DNA of 7,174 nt from AG-12 sp027319585. Lineage in GTDB: Bacteria; Chloroflexota; Dormibacteria; Aeolococcales; Bog-877. This document shows, piece by piece, positions 1 to 6,215 of the stretch (the first letter of the stretch is position 1; each line of letters starts with the position of its first letter). The notes below the pieces were generated by a model. The model had not been told where the DNA came from, made no database searches, and saw only the letters and a program-made list of their open reading frames with translations. The translations under genes and the position numbers were made by a program. The DNA lies in assembly GCA_027319585.1 (NCBI GenBank), contig DAHVMY010000065.1, forward strand, positions 1 through 7,174. The letters run 5' to 3'.

Positions 1-1445
1 CCGGCGGAACGGCGGAGCAGCCGCATCGGCGCCACCACGTTGGCGGGCTGGTAGAGCCAGATCGCGGGGAGCGCTGAGGTCCCGACCGCGAACGCCAGGG
101 CGGTGCCCTGCTGGTTCCAGACCGGGTCGCTCTCCACCCCGGCATTGGAGGTGCCGATGTAGGTGACCGCGCGCAGGTCGGGGCTGAGGAGGGCGATCCT
201 GGAGGGGGTGCCGGTGCGGGTCGCGACCGCGGCCAGCACCGAGCTGTCGGGCCGCCAGGCCAGCGGCCCGCCCAGGGCGGCCTGGGCACTCAGGGTCACC
301 GAGACCTTGGTGGCCACGGTGTACACCCGCAGGGCCCCGCCCGCGAGGAAGGCCAGCTGCTGGCTGTTGGGACTCCACAGCGCCACGGTGCTGGCGGTGC
401 TGCCCAGCACCGCCGCGCTCTTGCCCGTCGCCAGATCGGTCACCTGGATCTCCTGCTTGCCGGCGAGCTCGGTGGCCAGGTACTGCCCGTCCGGCGCGAC
501 CCATGCGAAGGTGTAGTGCTTGCCGGCAGGAGCGGTCGTCAGGAGCCGCACCGAGGGAGGGTCCCCGGCTACCTCGGGCAGGGAGGCCGCCAGCACCTCG
601 GTGTAGTCGGCGGGGCTGGGCCCGGCGGCGAAGTCGATCGTGGGGGTGCTCCCCAGCCGGCCCACCGTGAACACCACCCGAGCCCCCGCCTGGAGGCGGT
701 TCCCGTCGGTGTCCTTGGCCGTCGTCCCGACCGTGAGGGTGTAGGTGGTCCCGGGGGCCAAAGGGCGGACCGGGTTGAGCAGGTAGCGGCCCGGGACCCG
801 GGGGTTGGCTGAGAGGGTATAGCCCCCCGGGGGCCTGGGCGTGAGGGTGACCGCAGCCGCCACCGACTGTTGGTTCATCGCCCGATCGAAGTTGACCGCC
901 ACCGCCTGGTCGGGCCCCACCACCCCGTGGTTCGACGGATAGGTCGAGCTCAGAGACGGCCCCCCCTCGGTGGAGAAGCCCCAGGAGTGGGAGAGCGAGT
1001 TGACCGCTCCCTGGGCGGAGCTGATCCCGCCCGCCAGGTTGACCCGGTAGGTGGTGACGGTCGCCAGGGGGTGGCCGGGGTGGACCAGCCGCATGATGCG
1101 GCCCCCATCGCTCCAGGTGAAGCGGCAGCCCGTCGGCCTGCCGGCGGCCGCCCGCTTGATGTCGCACCCCGGGGCCGGTCGCCCCCGGCGGTTGCGCAGC
1201 GACAACCGGACCTCCACCGAGTGCTCGTTCATGGGGACGCTGAACACGATCTCGATGGGGACGTTGGTGTGCACCCCACCCTGGCTCGGAGGGGGCAGCA
1301 CGTCTGTGATCTGGGGGGGAGGCAGCGGACCGCAGCCGGTGAGCGCGGCGGCGGCCAGCGCCGCCAGCACTGCCAGGCCGGCCCAGCGTGAGCGCGGGCC
1401 GGGGCGTCGCTTGGGGACGGGGCGGCGACCTATCGGGCAGTTCAT
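1..1445 (-). CDS. Lipoprotein with two Ig-like domains and a WD40/TolB-like beta-propeller (3' end outside window)
   Basis: A continuous minus-strand frame from ATG at 1445 to the window edge gives 481 residues and no stop. It opens with an Arg/Lys-rich n-region (residues 7-20), a hydrophobic stretch (21-35) and a lipobox LTGC with the acylated cysteine at 38, so the mature protein is expected to be anchored on the outer face of the membrane. Two modules follow that resemble bacterial Ig-like (Big_5/SbsA type) domains: about 45-158, with IEIVFSVPMNEHSV and a cysteine pair C94/C107, and about 165-262, with VAVNFDRAMNQQSV and PGTTYTLTVG. From about 310 there are four propeller-like strands marked WVAPDG (W315), WSPNS (W357), WRPDS (W397) and WNQQG (W443), 40-46 residues apart, as in PD40/TolB-type blades. 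The visible signatures are clear; the ligand or role is unknown. No good ribosome-binding site lies close to the ATG (a GGGGAG is about 20 bases upstream), but no other in-frame start is nearby. It lies 62 bases after the DUF4388 gene on the same strand, so cotranscription is likely. Confidence 0.85.
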   Translation of the reverse strand, partial: MNCPIGRRPVPKRRPGPRSRWAGLAVLAALAAAALTGCGPLPPPQITDVLPPPSQGGVHTNVPIEIVFSVPMNEHSVEVRLSLRNRRGRPAPGCDIKRAAAGRPTGCRFTWSDGGRIMRLVHPGHPLATVTTYRVNLAGGISSAQGAVNSLSHSWGFSTEGGPSLSSTYPSNHGVVGPDQAVAVNFDRAMNQQSVAAAVTLTPRPPGGYTLSANPRVPGRYLLNPVRPLAPGTTYTLTVGTTAKDTDGNRLQAGARVVFTVGRLGSTPTIDFAAGPSPADYTEVLAASLPEVAGDPPSVRLLTTAPAGKHYTFAWVAPDGQYLATELAGKQEIQVTDLATGKSAAVLGSTASTVALWSPNSQQLAFLAGGALRVYTVATKVSVTLSAQAALGGPLAWRPDSSVLAAVATRTGTPSRIALLSPDLRAVTYIGTSNAGVESDPVWNQQGTALAFAVGTSALPAIWLYQPANVVAPMRLLRRSA

Positions 1446-1507
1446 CGGCGGGCCGCCAGCGCTGGCTCCCCGGCGCGGGTTGGGAGCCCCTCCCTCCGGC
1501 GAAGCCC

Positions 1508-2779
1508 TCAGCCGAGCTCCGACAGATCCAGCGCGGGCAGGGGGGGCGCCGGCGCGGCCACCACGTCGATCCGAGCCTCCCGGTCCGCGCAGGCGGTGGC
1601 CGCGATCTGGGGACCCTCGGTCAGCTCGGGGGCGGTGCTGCCGTAGCTGCCCCTGACGCTGCCGTCGGTGAGCAGCGCCACCGCCACCTGGTCTCCCTGG
1701 CTCACCAGCACTCCGCCGCTCACGCGCTGGTCACCGATGTATTCGAGCAGCGCCTCGAAGTCGACGATGCGGGCGGGCAGGTTGACGAAGGCGGTGGTCG
1801 CCACGATCAGGCTGGCGACGGAGGTCGCCAGCTCGGCGGGGAGTTCGACGGCGTCGATGAGCCCGCGGCCCAGGGCAACCTGGCGAGTCAGCTCCTGCAG
1901 CGCGGCCTTGCCCCTGCGGTAGTTGCCCTCGGCCCGCTGCTGGGCCTGGATCACCGTCCCTTCTCGGAAGAGGATGTGGCCCTGGCTGCGGTCGTCGCCC
2001 TCCCCGTGGACGCTGACAAACCCCGAGAACCCGTCCTGGCTCAGAGTCTTGAGGAGCATGGGAAAGTTGAGGAAGGAGGCCTTGAGGCCGGAGTGCAGGC
2101 TGGAGCCGCCGGGCATCGGAACCATCAGCGCCAGCTGGCTGCGGGTGGCGCCGGCGACCGGCTTGGGCGGTGCGGGCGCGGTCCGAGGTGCCGGCCGCGG
2201 GGGCGCGGAGGCCGAGGCACCCGCCGTGGTGACGGGTCTCACGGAGCCGCCGGTCAGGTTCGGGGGGACCGCGCCCGCGACAGGAGCCGACGGTGGAGCC
2301 TGCGGCGGCGGGCTCTGGAAGGGTGCGATGTCGGTAATGTCCTCCCCCCCGACCTCCTCAGTGCCATCACCGTGTGGCCAGACCGCGGCCGCCTCACCGC
2401 TCCCGACTGCCGGGGCCGTCGCGTAGGCCGGCTGCTCCACGGCCAAAGCCGGGGTGGTGGACACGCGGTCCGAAGCCGCCGCGCCCGCCCGCCACCTGGA
2501 GACCAGCTCCTCCGTCGAGCTGTTGATGGTCTCCTCGGGGGGGAGCTTCGCCCTGGGGTTGAATGCGTACTCGCCACGGGACCAGTCGAGGGCGGTCATC
2601 ACCGCGTCCTCGCCCTGCTCTTGGTCGGAGACGGCGTGGAACAGGTGGCCGAACAGGAAATGGAGGGCGCACTCGCGGCCGTCGCTCTCCAGGGAGAGTG
2701 TCCCGGTGGCCCGGTCATGCTGCATGCTCTGAAGCAATTCAGCCACCGTCGACGGCCCGATGATGCCCTGGTTCTGCAA
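1508..2779 (-). CDS. DUF4388 domain-containing protein with two further degenerate modules
   Basis: This encodes 423 residues from a TTG start. An in-frame TGA lies four codons upstream, so TTG is the first possible start; GGAG sits 12 bases before it. Residues about 9-96 match the DUF4388 pattern: a leading helix (TVAELLQSM), RATGTLSLES, a strand pair ending LFGHLFHAV, then GEDAVMTALDWSRGEYAF. DUF4388 proteins in other bacteria often accompany gliding/twitching, ParA-like or response-regulator systems; the biochemical role is not settled. Residues about 97-220 are a Pro/Ala-rich, probably disordered linker. Residues about 232-330 repeat the layout (FLNFPMLLKTLSQDGFSGFVSV, then HILFREGTVIQAQQ), and about 338-410 looks like a shorter third copy (FEALLEYIGDQRVSGGVLVS). 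There is no signal peptide or membrane segment, so it is expected in the cytoplasm. The following lipoprotein gene starts 62 bases downstream. The family assignment of the first domain is fairly firm; the second and third modules are my inference from pattern. Confidence 0.82.
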   Translation of the reverse strand: MQNQGIIGPSTVAELLQSMQHDRATGTLSLESDGRECALHFLFGHLFHAVSDQEQGEDAVMTALDWSRGEYAFNPRAKLPPEETINSSTEELVSRWRAGAAASDRVSTTPALAVEQPAYATAPAVGSGEAAAVWPHGDGTEEVGGEDITDIAPFQSPPPQAPPSAPVAGAVPPNLTGGSVRPVTTAGASASAPPRPAPRTAPAPPKPVAGATRSQLALMVPMPGGSSLHSGLKASFLNFPMLLKTLSQDGFSGFVSVHGEGDDRSQGHILFREGTVIQAQQRAEGNYRRGKAALQELTRQVALGRGLIDAVELPAELATSVASLIVATTAFVNLPARIVDFEALLEYIGDQRVSGGVLVSQGDQVAVALLTDGSVRGSYGSTAPELTEGPQIAATACADREARIDVVAAPAPPLPALDLSELG

Positions 2780-2841
2780 GGTGCGAAGTCACTCCTCTCG
2801 GCCCGAAATTGGCCCCGGACCGACCCTCCCCGGTTGGTCGG

Positions 2842-2860
2842 CGAGATACTAGCATAGGTG
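2842..2860. promoter_or_regulatory. Putative divergent promoter between the DUF4388 and FemX-like genes
   Basis: The 131-base gap between the two divergent start codons holds a short AT-richer patch in an otherwise GC-rich stretch. On the minus strand it reads TGCTAGTAT (complement of 2846-2854), matching an extended -10 (TGnTANNNT), which would give a leader of about 60 bases for the DUF4388 gene. On the plus strand TAGCAT (2850-2855) could serve as a -10 for the FemX-like gene. I found no convincing -35 on either strand, so the assignment rests on the -10 resemblance and on position. Confidence 0.35.
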
Positions 2861-2910
2861 ATCGGGTTAGTCCCGGCCCGATCGCGAGCCGGAGGGGCCA
2901 GTCTGCCAGA

Positions 2911-3924
2911 ATGGCGCGGTTGATCGGGGCACAGGAGACCGTGGACCAGGCGGCGGAGTGGGACCGGAGGCTGCGTGCCTGGCCGGCCGCGAGCCTGCTG
3001 CAGTCCTACGCGTGGGGATCGGTGCAGGAGCGGTCGGGGTGGGGGCTGAGGCGGCTCGAGGTTGCGACCGCGAAGGGCACGCTCCCCGTGCTCGCGCTCT
3101 TCGCGCGGGTGTGGCCGGGCGGGCCGCTCAGGGTCTACGTCCCCCGTGGACCCGCCTGTGCCGCGGGCGACCAGGACTCCTTCTCCAAGGTGGTGAACGC
3201 CCTGCAGGCCCTGGGGACGTCCCTGGGCGCCCTGGTGGTGGAGGTGGAGGTTCCTTGGGAGCAGCGGGAGGTCGGGGCGGACCACCCGCTGCGCGAGTTC
3301 ACCCGCTGCCGTGCGCGGCAACCGCTGGCGACCTCGGTGGTCGACCTCCGGCCCGAGCCGGAGCAGATCCTCGCCGGCTTCCACTCCAAGACCCGATACA
3401 ACGTGCGCCTGGCAGAGCGGCGGGGGGTCGACGTGGGTCCGGTGACCCTGGCCGAGCTCAACTCGTGCGTGCGCGCCACCGAGCGGCGGCAGGGGATCCA
3501 CCTGCCCTCGGAGCGGCACCTGGGCACGGTCCTGGAGGCCCTGGGAGACCAGGCCCTGGCGCTCGGCGCAAGGGTGGGCGACGAGGTGGTGGCGGCGGTG
3601 CTGCTGGCGCGCTTTTCGGATCAGGTCATTTACCTCTATGGAGGTGGGACCGAGCGGCACCGGCAGTTCATGCCCAACCACCTGCTGCACTGGCGCGCGA
3701 TGATGCTCGCACGCCAAGCCGGCTGCCGCAGCTACGACCTGTGGGGGATCCCCGAGGATGACCGCCCCGACCACCCCTGGCATGGGCTGGCCCAGTTCAA
3801 GCTCGGATTCGGGGGCAACCGAGTTGATTACGCGGGCTGCTGGCAGCAGTCGCTGCGCCCCCTCGGGGGACGCATCATGATCATGGCGGACGGGGTCCGC
3901 AGCAAGCTCAGGAGGCCGCGGTGA
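2911..3924 (+). CDS. FemA/FemB/FemX-family peptidoglycan bridge aminoacyltransferase
   Basis: Enzymes of this family transfer amino acids from aminoacyl-tRNA to the stem-peptide lysine (or equivalent) of lipid II or related precursors, building the interpeptide bridge at the cytoplasmic face of the membrane. I start it at ATG 2911 (337 residues), preceded by GGAGGGG at 2891-2897 with a long spacing of 13. The frame stays open upstream to an ATG at 2809, but that stretch is low-complexity and covers the promoter gap. Family marks in order: SYAWGSVQERSGW (32-44), YVPRGP (76-81), the signature FHSKTRYNVRLAERRGV (157-173), GGGTERHRQFMPNHLLHW (244-261), YDLWGIPED (275-283) and HGLAQFKLGFGG (291-302). 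These are typical of the duplicated GNAT-like fold, and length is normal for FemX-type members. There is no coiled-coil insertion like that of S. aureus FemA. The actual amino acid and acceptor cannot be read from the sequence. Some relatives act on other substrates, so 'peptidoglycan bridge' is by family. The stop overlaps the next start (GTGA). Confidence 0.88.
   Translation: MARLIGAQETVDQAAEWDRRLRAWPAASLLQSYAWGSVQERSGWGLRRLEVATAKGTLPVLALFARVWPGGPLRVYVPRGPACAAGDQDSFSKVVNALQALGTSLGALVVEVEVPWEQREVGADHPLREFTRCRARQPLATSVVDLRPEPEQILAGFHSKTRYNVRLAERRGVDVGPVTLAELNSCVRATERRQGIHLPSERHLGTVLEALGDQALALGARVGDEVVAAVLLARFSDQVIYLYGGGTERHRQFMPNHLLHWRAMMLARQAGCRSYDLWGIPEDDRPDHPWHGLAQFKLGFGGNRVDYAGCWQQSLRPLGGRIMIMADGVRSKLRRPR
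3910..3915 (+). promoter_or_regulatory. Strong Shine-Dalgarno site for the coupled downstream gene
   Basis: A perfect AGGAGG lies inside the last codons of the FemX-like gene, five bases before the GTG at 3921. That GTG overlaps the upstream TGA stop in the four-base GTGA junction. The site decides the start of the 207-residue gene and implies translational coupling or efficient reinitiation. Confidence 0.75.
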
Positions 3925-4544
3925 GAAGAGACGTCCGGGATGAGGAGGACAGCTACTTCCCAACCTATGAGGAGCTGGCCGCGGATCTGCTCGATGGGCT
4001 GGAGCGGGCCGGGCTGGTGGTCCAGGACGTGGGCCACGAGCTGGAGCCCAGCACCGGGGAGCGGACCTTTCAGTGCTCGGTGCGGCTGGCCGCCAGCGAG
4101 CCTCCCCACCGGTACCTGGCCAGCCTGCACTTCCACTGGGACGCGCTCCTCACCTACCTGGGGAGCTACGGGCCGGGCAGTGAGTGCGAGCTGTACCACG
4201 AGGACGACGAGGAGTGCTCTCATCAGCGGGCTCATCCGGCGGTCGAGCTGGTGGGGGAGTTCGACCTGGGCGATGGCGGCTACCCGCTGCGCGAACTGGG
4301 GGAGGTCCAGGCCTGGATCGAGACCGTCGAGGGCCTGCTGGCGCGCGCGCTTCCTCCGCAGGAGAACCGGGTGGTGCGGGTCGGGCTGACCGTGAAGGAC
4401 GGCACCGCCTGGGTCGACCGCTTCGCCGCAGAGCAGGTGTGGATGCTCGACCTGGCCGAGCCCCCGGAGCTGGCGCCCATCTGCGACACCATCAAGGCGA
4501 CCCTGAAGGCCACCCCCGCCCTGGCGGACCGGCTTCCCCTCTGA
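3921..4544 (+). CDS. Hypothetical acidic protein, translationally coupled to the FemX-like gene
   Basis: It encodes 207 residues from GTG 3921, chosen for the AGGAGG five bases upstream and the GTGA overlap with the preceding stop. I do not recognise the family. It has no signal peptide or membrane segment and is strongly acidic, so a cytoplasmic protein is expected. Residues 15-35 look like an amphipathic helix, followed by an apparent beta-rich region with LASLHFHWD (66-74). A compact cluster C89, H93, C99 and H101 surrounds an acidic EDDEE run and could bind a metal; this is inference from spacing only. The C-terminal part has a hydrophobic VVRVGLTVKDG strand (151-161), and helix-like sequence continues to the end. 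Coupling to the aminoacyltransferase suggests that the two are needed in related amounts, perhaps as partner or accessory factor, but nothing in the protein itself shows this. The last 53 bases overlap the end of folK on the opposite strand. Codon and base use look like the neighbours, with no sign of transfer. Confidence 0.8.
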   Translation: MRRDVRDEEDSYFPTYEELAADLLDGLERAGLVVQDVGHELEPSTGERTFQCSVRLAASEPPHRYLASLHFHWDALLTYLGSYGPGSECELYHEDDEECSHQRAHPAVELVGEFDLGDGGYPLRELGEVQAWIETVEGLLARALPPQENRVVRVGLTVKDGTAWVDRFAAEQVWMLDLAEPPELAPICDTIKATLKATPALADRLPL

Positions 4545-5037
4545 TCGGCACCGGCCGGCGCCAGCTGCCCGTGAGCCGCCGGCGGGCCAGCTCCCCCAAG
4601 GGGAGGGTCTCCCCGGGCAGCTTCCACTGGGGAACCAGCGCCGCGGCTCCCGCCAGCAGGTGGGGACGCTCCAGCAGCGCGGGGTGGGGCAGCCGGAGCC
4701 AGGGGACCGAGGAGGACAGCTCCTCCACCAGGACCACGTCCACGTCCAGGGTGCGCGGCCCCTTGTCGACCCGCCGCCGGCGGCCGGCCGCCCGCTCCGC
4801 CTGCTGGGCCAGCTCCAGCCAGCCCGGTCCGTCCCGGCGGCCGCGGACCAGCACCAGCTGGTTGAGGTAGTCAGGCTGAGGCGGAGCCCCGCGCGGGATG
4901 GTGTTCCAGCGGGGGGTGGCCGCCACCACGGTGGCGGGGCCGGCCCGGATCACCTGGATCGCCAGGTCGAGCCAGCGCTCCCGCTCCGGAAGGTTGCTCC
5001 CGAGGCCGAGGACCGCCAGGCTGCTGCGCTCACTCAC
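4492..5037 (-). CDS. folK: 2-amino-4-hydroxy-6-hydroxymethyldihydropteridine pyrophosphokinase
   Basis: FolK transfers pyrophosphate from ATP to 6-hydroxymethyl-7,8-dihydropterin, the step before dihydropteroate synthase in folate synthesis, in the cytoplasm. From GTG 5037 the product has 181 residues. Visible family features are LGLGSNLPERERWLDLA (10-26), TPRWNTIP (41-48), DYLNQLVLV (56-64), the signature KGPRTLDVDVVLV (92-104) with the two magnesium-binding aspartates D98 and D100, and LPHPALLERPHLLAGAAALVP (116-136). The length is slightly above the usual core, with a Gly/Pro-rich tail after about residue 158. I chose the GTG because the frame upstream of it only reads through folP and the FolK fold begins at once after it. 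No Shine-Dalgarno is evident and the start overlaps the end of folP by 8 bases, so it is probably translated by coupling. Its 3' end overlaps the converging unknown gene. Confidence 0.92.
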   Translation of the reverse strand: MSERSSLAVLGLGSNLPERERWLDLAIQVIRAGPATVVAATPRWNTIPRGAPPQPDYLNQLVLVRGRRDGPGWLELAQQAERAAGRRRRVDKGPRTLDVDVVLVEELSSSVPWLRLPHPALLERPHLLAGAAALVPQWKLPGETLPLGELARRRLTGSWRRPVPIRGEAGPPGRGWPSGSP

Positions 5038-6133
5038 GAGGCCGGTGAGCCGCCCTTGCCCGCAGCCGATCAACCACCGCCAGGGTGTCGCGTGCCTCCG
5101 CCACGTCGTGGACCCGAACCAAGTGAGCCCCCTGGCACGCCGCCCAGGCCAGGGTGGCGGTGGTGCCGTGGAGCCGCCCCGACACCTCGCGGTTGCCCAA
5201 GAGATATCCAACCATCGACTTGCGCGAGGTCCCGACCAGGACCGGACGGCCCAGCAGGCTCAGCTGGTCGAGCTCGGCGAGCAGCAGGACGCTCTGGCTG
5301 GGCGTCTTGCCGAAGCCGAATCCCGGGTCGACGATGAGAGAGGCGGCGGGGATGCCGGCGGTGCGGGCGAGCTCCACCCCCTGGGCCAGTTCCTGCAGCA
5401 CCTCTCCCACCGGATCCTGGTAGGTGGGGCGCTCCCGATTGTGCATGAGGATGAGGGCGGCCCGGTGGCGCGCCACCACCCCCGCCATCTCGGGATCCCG
5501 GCGGAGCCCCCAGATGTCATTGACCCCGGCCGCCCCGGCCCGCAGGGCGGCCTCGGCCACCGAGGCCTTCCAGGTGTCGACGAACACCGGCACCGGCAGC
5601 GCCCCGGCGATCCGTGCGATGGCGGGCACGACCCGGGCCGTCTCCAGGTCGGCCGGGACCGGGGTGTGCCCGGGCCGGCTGCTCTCCCCGCCCACGTCGA
5701 TCGCGTCGGCTCCGGCCTCCACCATCGCCGCGGCCCGCTCCAGGGCCAGCTGTGCGGAGCCGTCCACGCCGTCTCCGCTGAACGAGTCGGGGGTGGTGTT
5801 GACGATGCCGAGGATCCGGGTGGTGGCCCCGAACTTCCACACCGTGGATCCCAGGTGAAGCGGGGATGGTGGCCGCCTGAGCGCTGCCGCGGCCGCCACC
5901 AGCTCCCGGCCGCCCGTCTCGGCGGACAGCCGCGATCCCAGGGCGCCAAGCGCGGTCAGCGGCCCCCGGATGCTGACCCCGTCGGGACCCCTGCGCCATC
6001 GGAGGTTCAGCGCCACCGCTTCTGGCTCAACGGTCGGTCCGAGGTGGATCCGGATCTCGGCCCAGGGGCCGTCGTCGCCGTCCCCCCGCGCCAGCAGGCG
6101 CAGGGGATACGGGGACGGGGGCTCGGCACTCAT
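5030..6133 (-). CDS. folP: Dihydropteroate synthase with N-terminal extension
   Basis: FolP condenses 6-hydroxymethyl-7,8-dihydropterin pyrophosphate with p-aminobenzoate to dihydropteroate; it is the sulfonamide target. From ATG 6133 it has 367 residues, about 90-100 more than a minimal enzyme. The TIM-barrel core begins near residue 105 and shows ILGIVNTTPDSFSGDG (107-122; pterin-site N112), DAIDVGGESSRPG (143-155), FVDTWKASVAEAAL (184-197; D185), VNDIWGLRRDPEM (204-216; N205), LMHNRERPTYQ (229-239), VDPGFGFGKT (268-277; D269), LVGTSRKSMVG (299-309) and LVRVHDV (338-344). All expected catalytic and binding positions appear intact; NDIWG replaces the commoner ND(V/I)SG. The first ~100 residues (including GVSIRGPLTALGALGSRL) resemble, weakly, the N-terminal region seen on some longer FolP proteins. 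The start is uncertain: no Shine-Dalgarno precedes ATG 6133, and in-frame GTG at 6151 and 6169 and an ATG at 6232 (inside the divergent gene) are also possible. folK follows with an 8-base overlap. Confidence 0.93.
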   Translation of the reverse strand: MSAEPPSPYPLRLLARGDGDDGPWAEIRIHLGPTVEPEAVALNLRWRRGPDGVSIRGPLTALGALGSRLSAETGGRELVAAAAALRRPPSPLHLGSTVWKFGATTRILGIVNTTPDSFSGDGVDGSAQLALERAAAMVEAGADAIDVGGESSRPGHTPVPADLETARVVPAIARIAGALPVPVFVDTWKASVAEAALRAGAAGVNDIWGLRRDPEMAGVVARHRAALILMHNRERPTYQDPVGEVLQELAQGVELARTAGIPAASLIVDPGFGFGKTPSQSVLLLAELDQLSLLGRPVLVGTSRKSMVGYLLGNREVSGRLHGTTATLAWAACQGAHLVRVHDVAEARDTLAVVDRLRARAAHRPRE

Positions 6134-6174
6134 CGGGGAAGTGTGCCGCACGCCCTGCCCGGGGTGCACCTCGG

Positions 6175-6184
6175 AGCATAGAAT
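6175..6184. promoter_or_regulatory. Putative overlapping divergent -10 elements between folP and the EF-G-like gene
   Basis: In the 82-base gap between the divergent starts, TAGAAT on the plus strand (6179-6184) matches five of six bases of the -10 consensus and would give a leader of about 25 bases to ATG 6216. On the minus strand TATGCT (complement of 6175-6180) could be the folP -10. No clear -35 is seen for either. Overlap of the two hexamers would mean the two genes compete for polymerase; that is inference. Confidence 0.35.
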
Positions 6185-6187
6185 CTC

Positions 6188-6207
6188 CCTCGCATGGCTG
6201 AGCGAGG
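6188..6207 (+). other. Small hairpin covering the Shine-Dalgarno of the EF-G-like gene
   Basis: CCTCGC (6188-6193) and GCGAGG (6202-6207) are exact inverted repeats around an 8-base loop ATGGCTGA. The 3' arm contains GAGG, the likely Shine-Dalgarno eight bases before ATG 6216. If transcription starts upstream of 6188 the hairpin could mask the site. If it starts about seven bases after the proposed -10 (near 6191) the 5' arm would be partly lost. The pairing is visible; its function is speculative. Confidence 0.3.
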
Positions 6208-6215
6208 TTAGGCCC

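Noticed and set aside
163..1391. Several plus-strand open frames in the left 1.4 kb
   Set aside because: The minus strand has one continuous lipoprotein frame with lipobox, Ig-like and propeller motifs that explains the whole stretch.
1388..2857. Long plus-strand open frame (489 codons) opposite the DUF4388 gene
   Set aside because: The product is Gly/Arg/His-rich low-complexity sequence without motifs, typical of an antisense frame in GC-rich DNA; the minus strand has a coherent domain protein.
2809..2910. Longer FemX-like protein starting at ATG 2809
   Set aside because: The extra 34 residues are Arg/Ser/Gly/Pro-rich, unlike the family N-terminus, and would cover the divergent promoter; ATG 2911 has a GGAGGGG upstream.
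2599..3963. Minus-strand open frame of 454 codons across the FemX-like gene
   Set aside because: It would run through two real genes and the promoter gap; its product is His/Arg/Pro-rich without domain features, while the plus strand carries clear family signatures.
4547..4562. Near-perfect 16-base palindrome GGCACCGGCCGGCGCC as a bidirectional terminator
   Set aside because: No loop, one mismatch and no T-tract on either side; it lies inside the folK coding region and such GC palindromes are common here.
4898..6181. Plus-strand open frame of 427 codons opposite folP
   Set aside because: Antisense to a clear dihydropteroate synthase; composition is Arg/Gly/Pro/His-rich with no motif.
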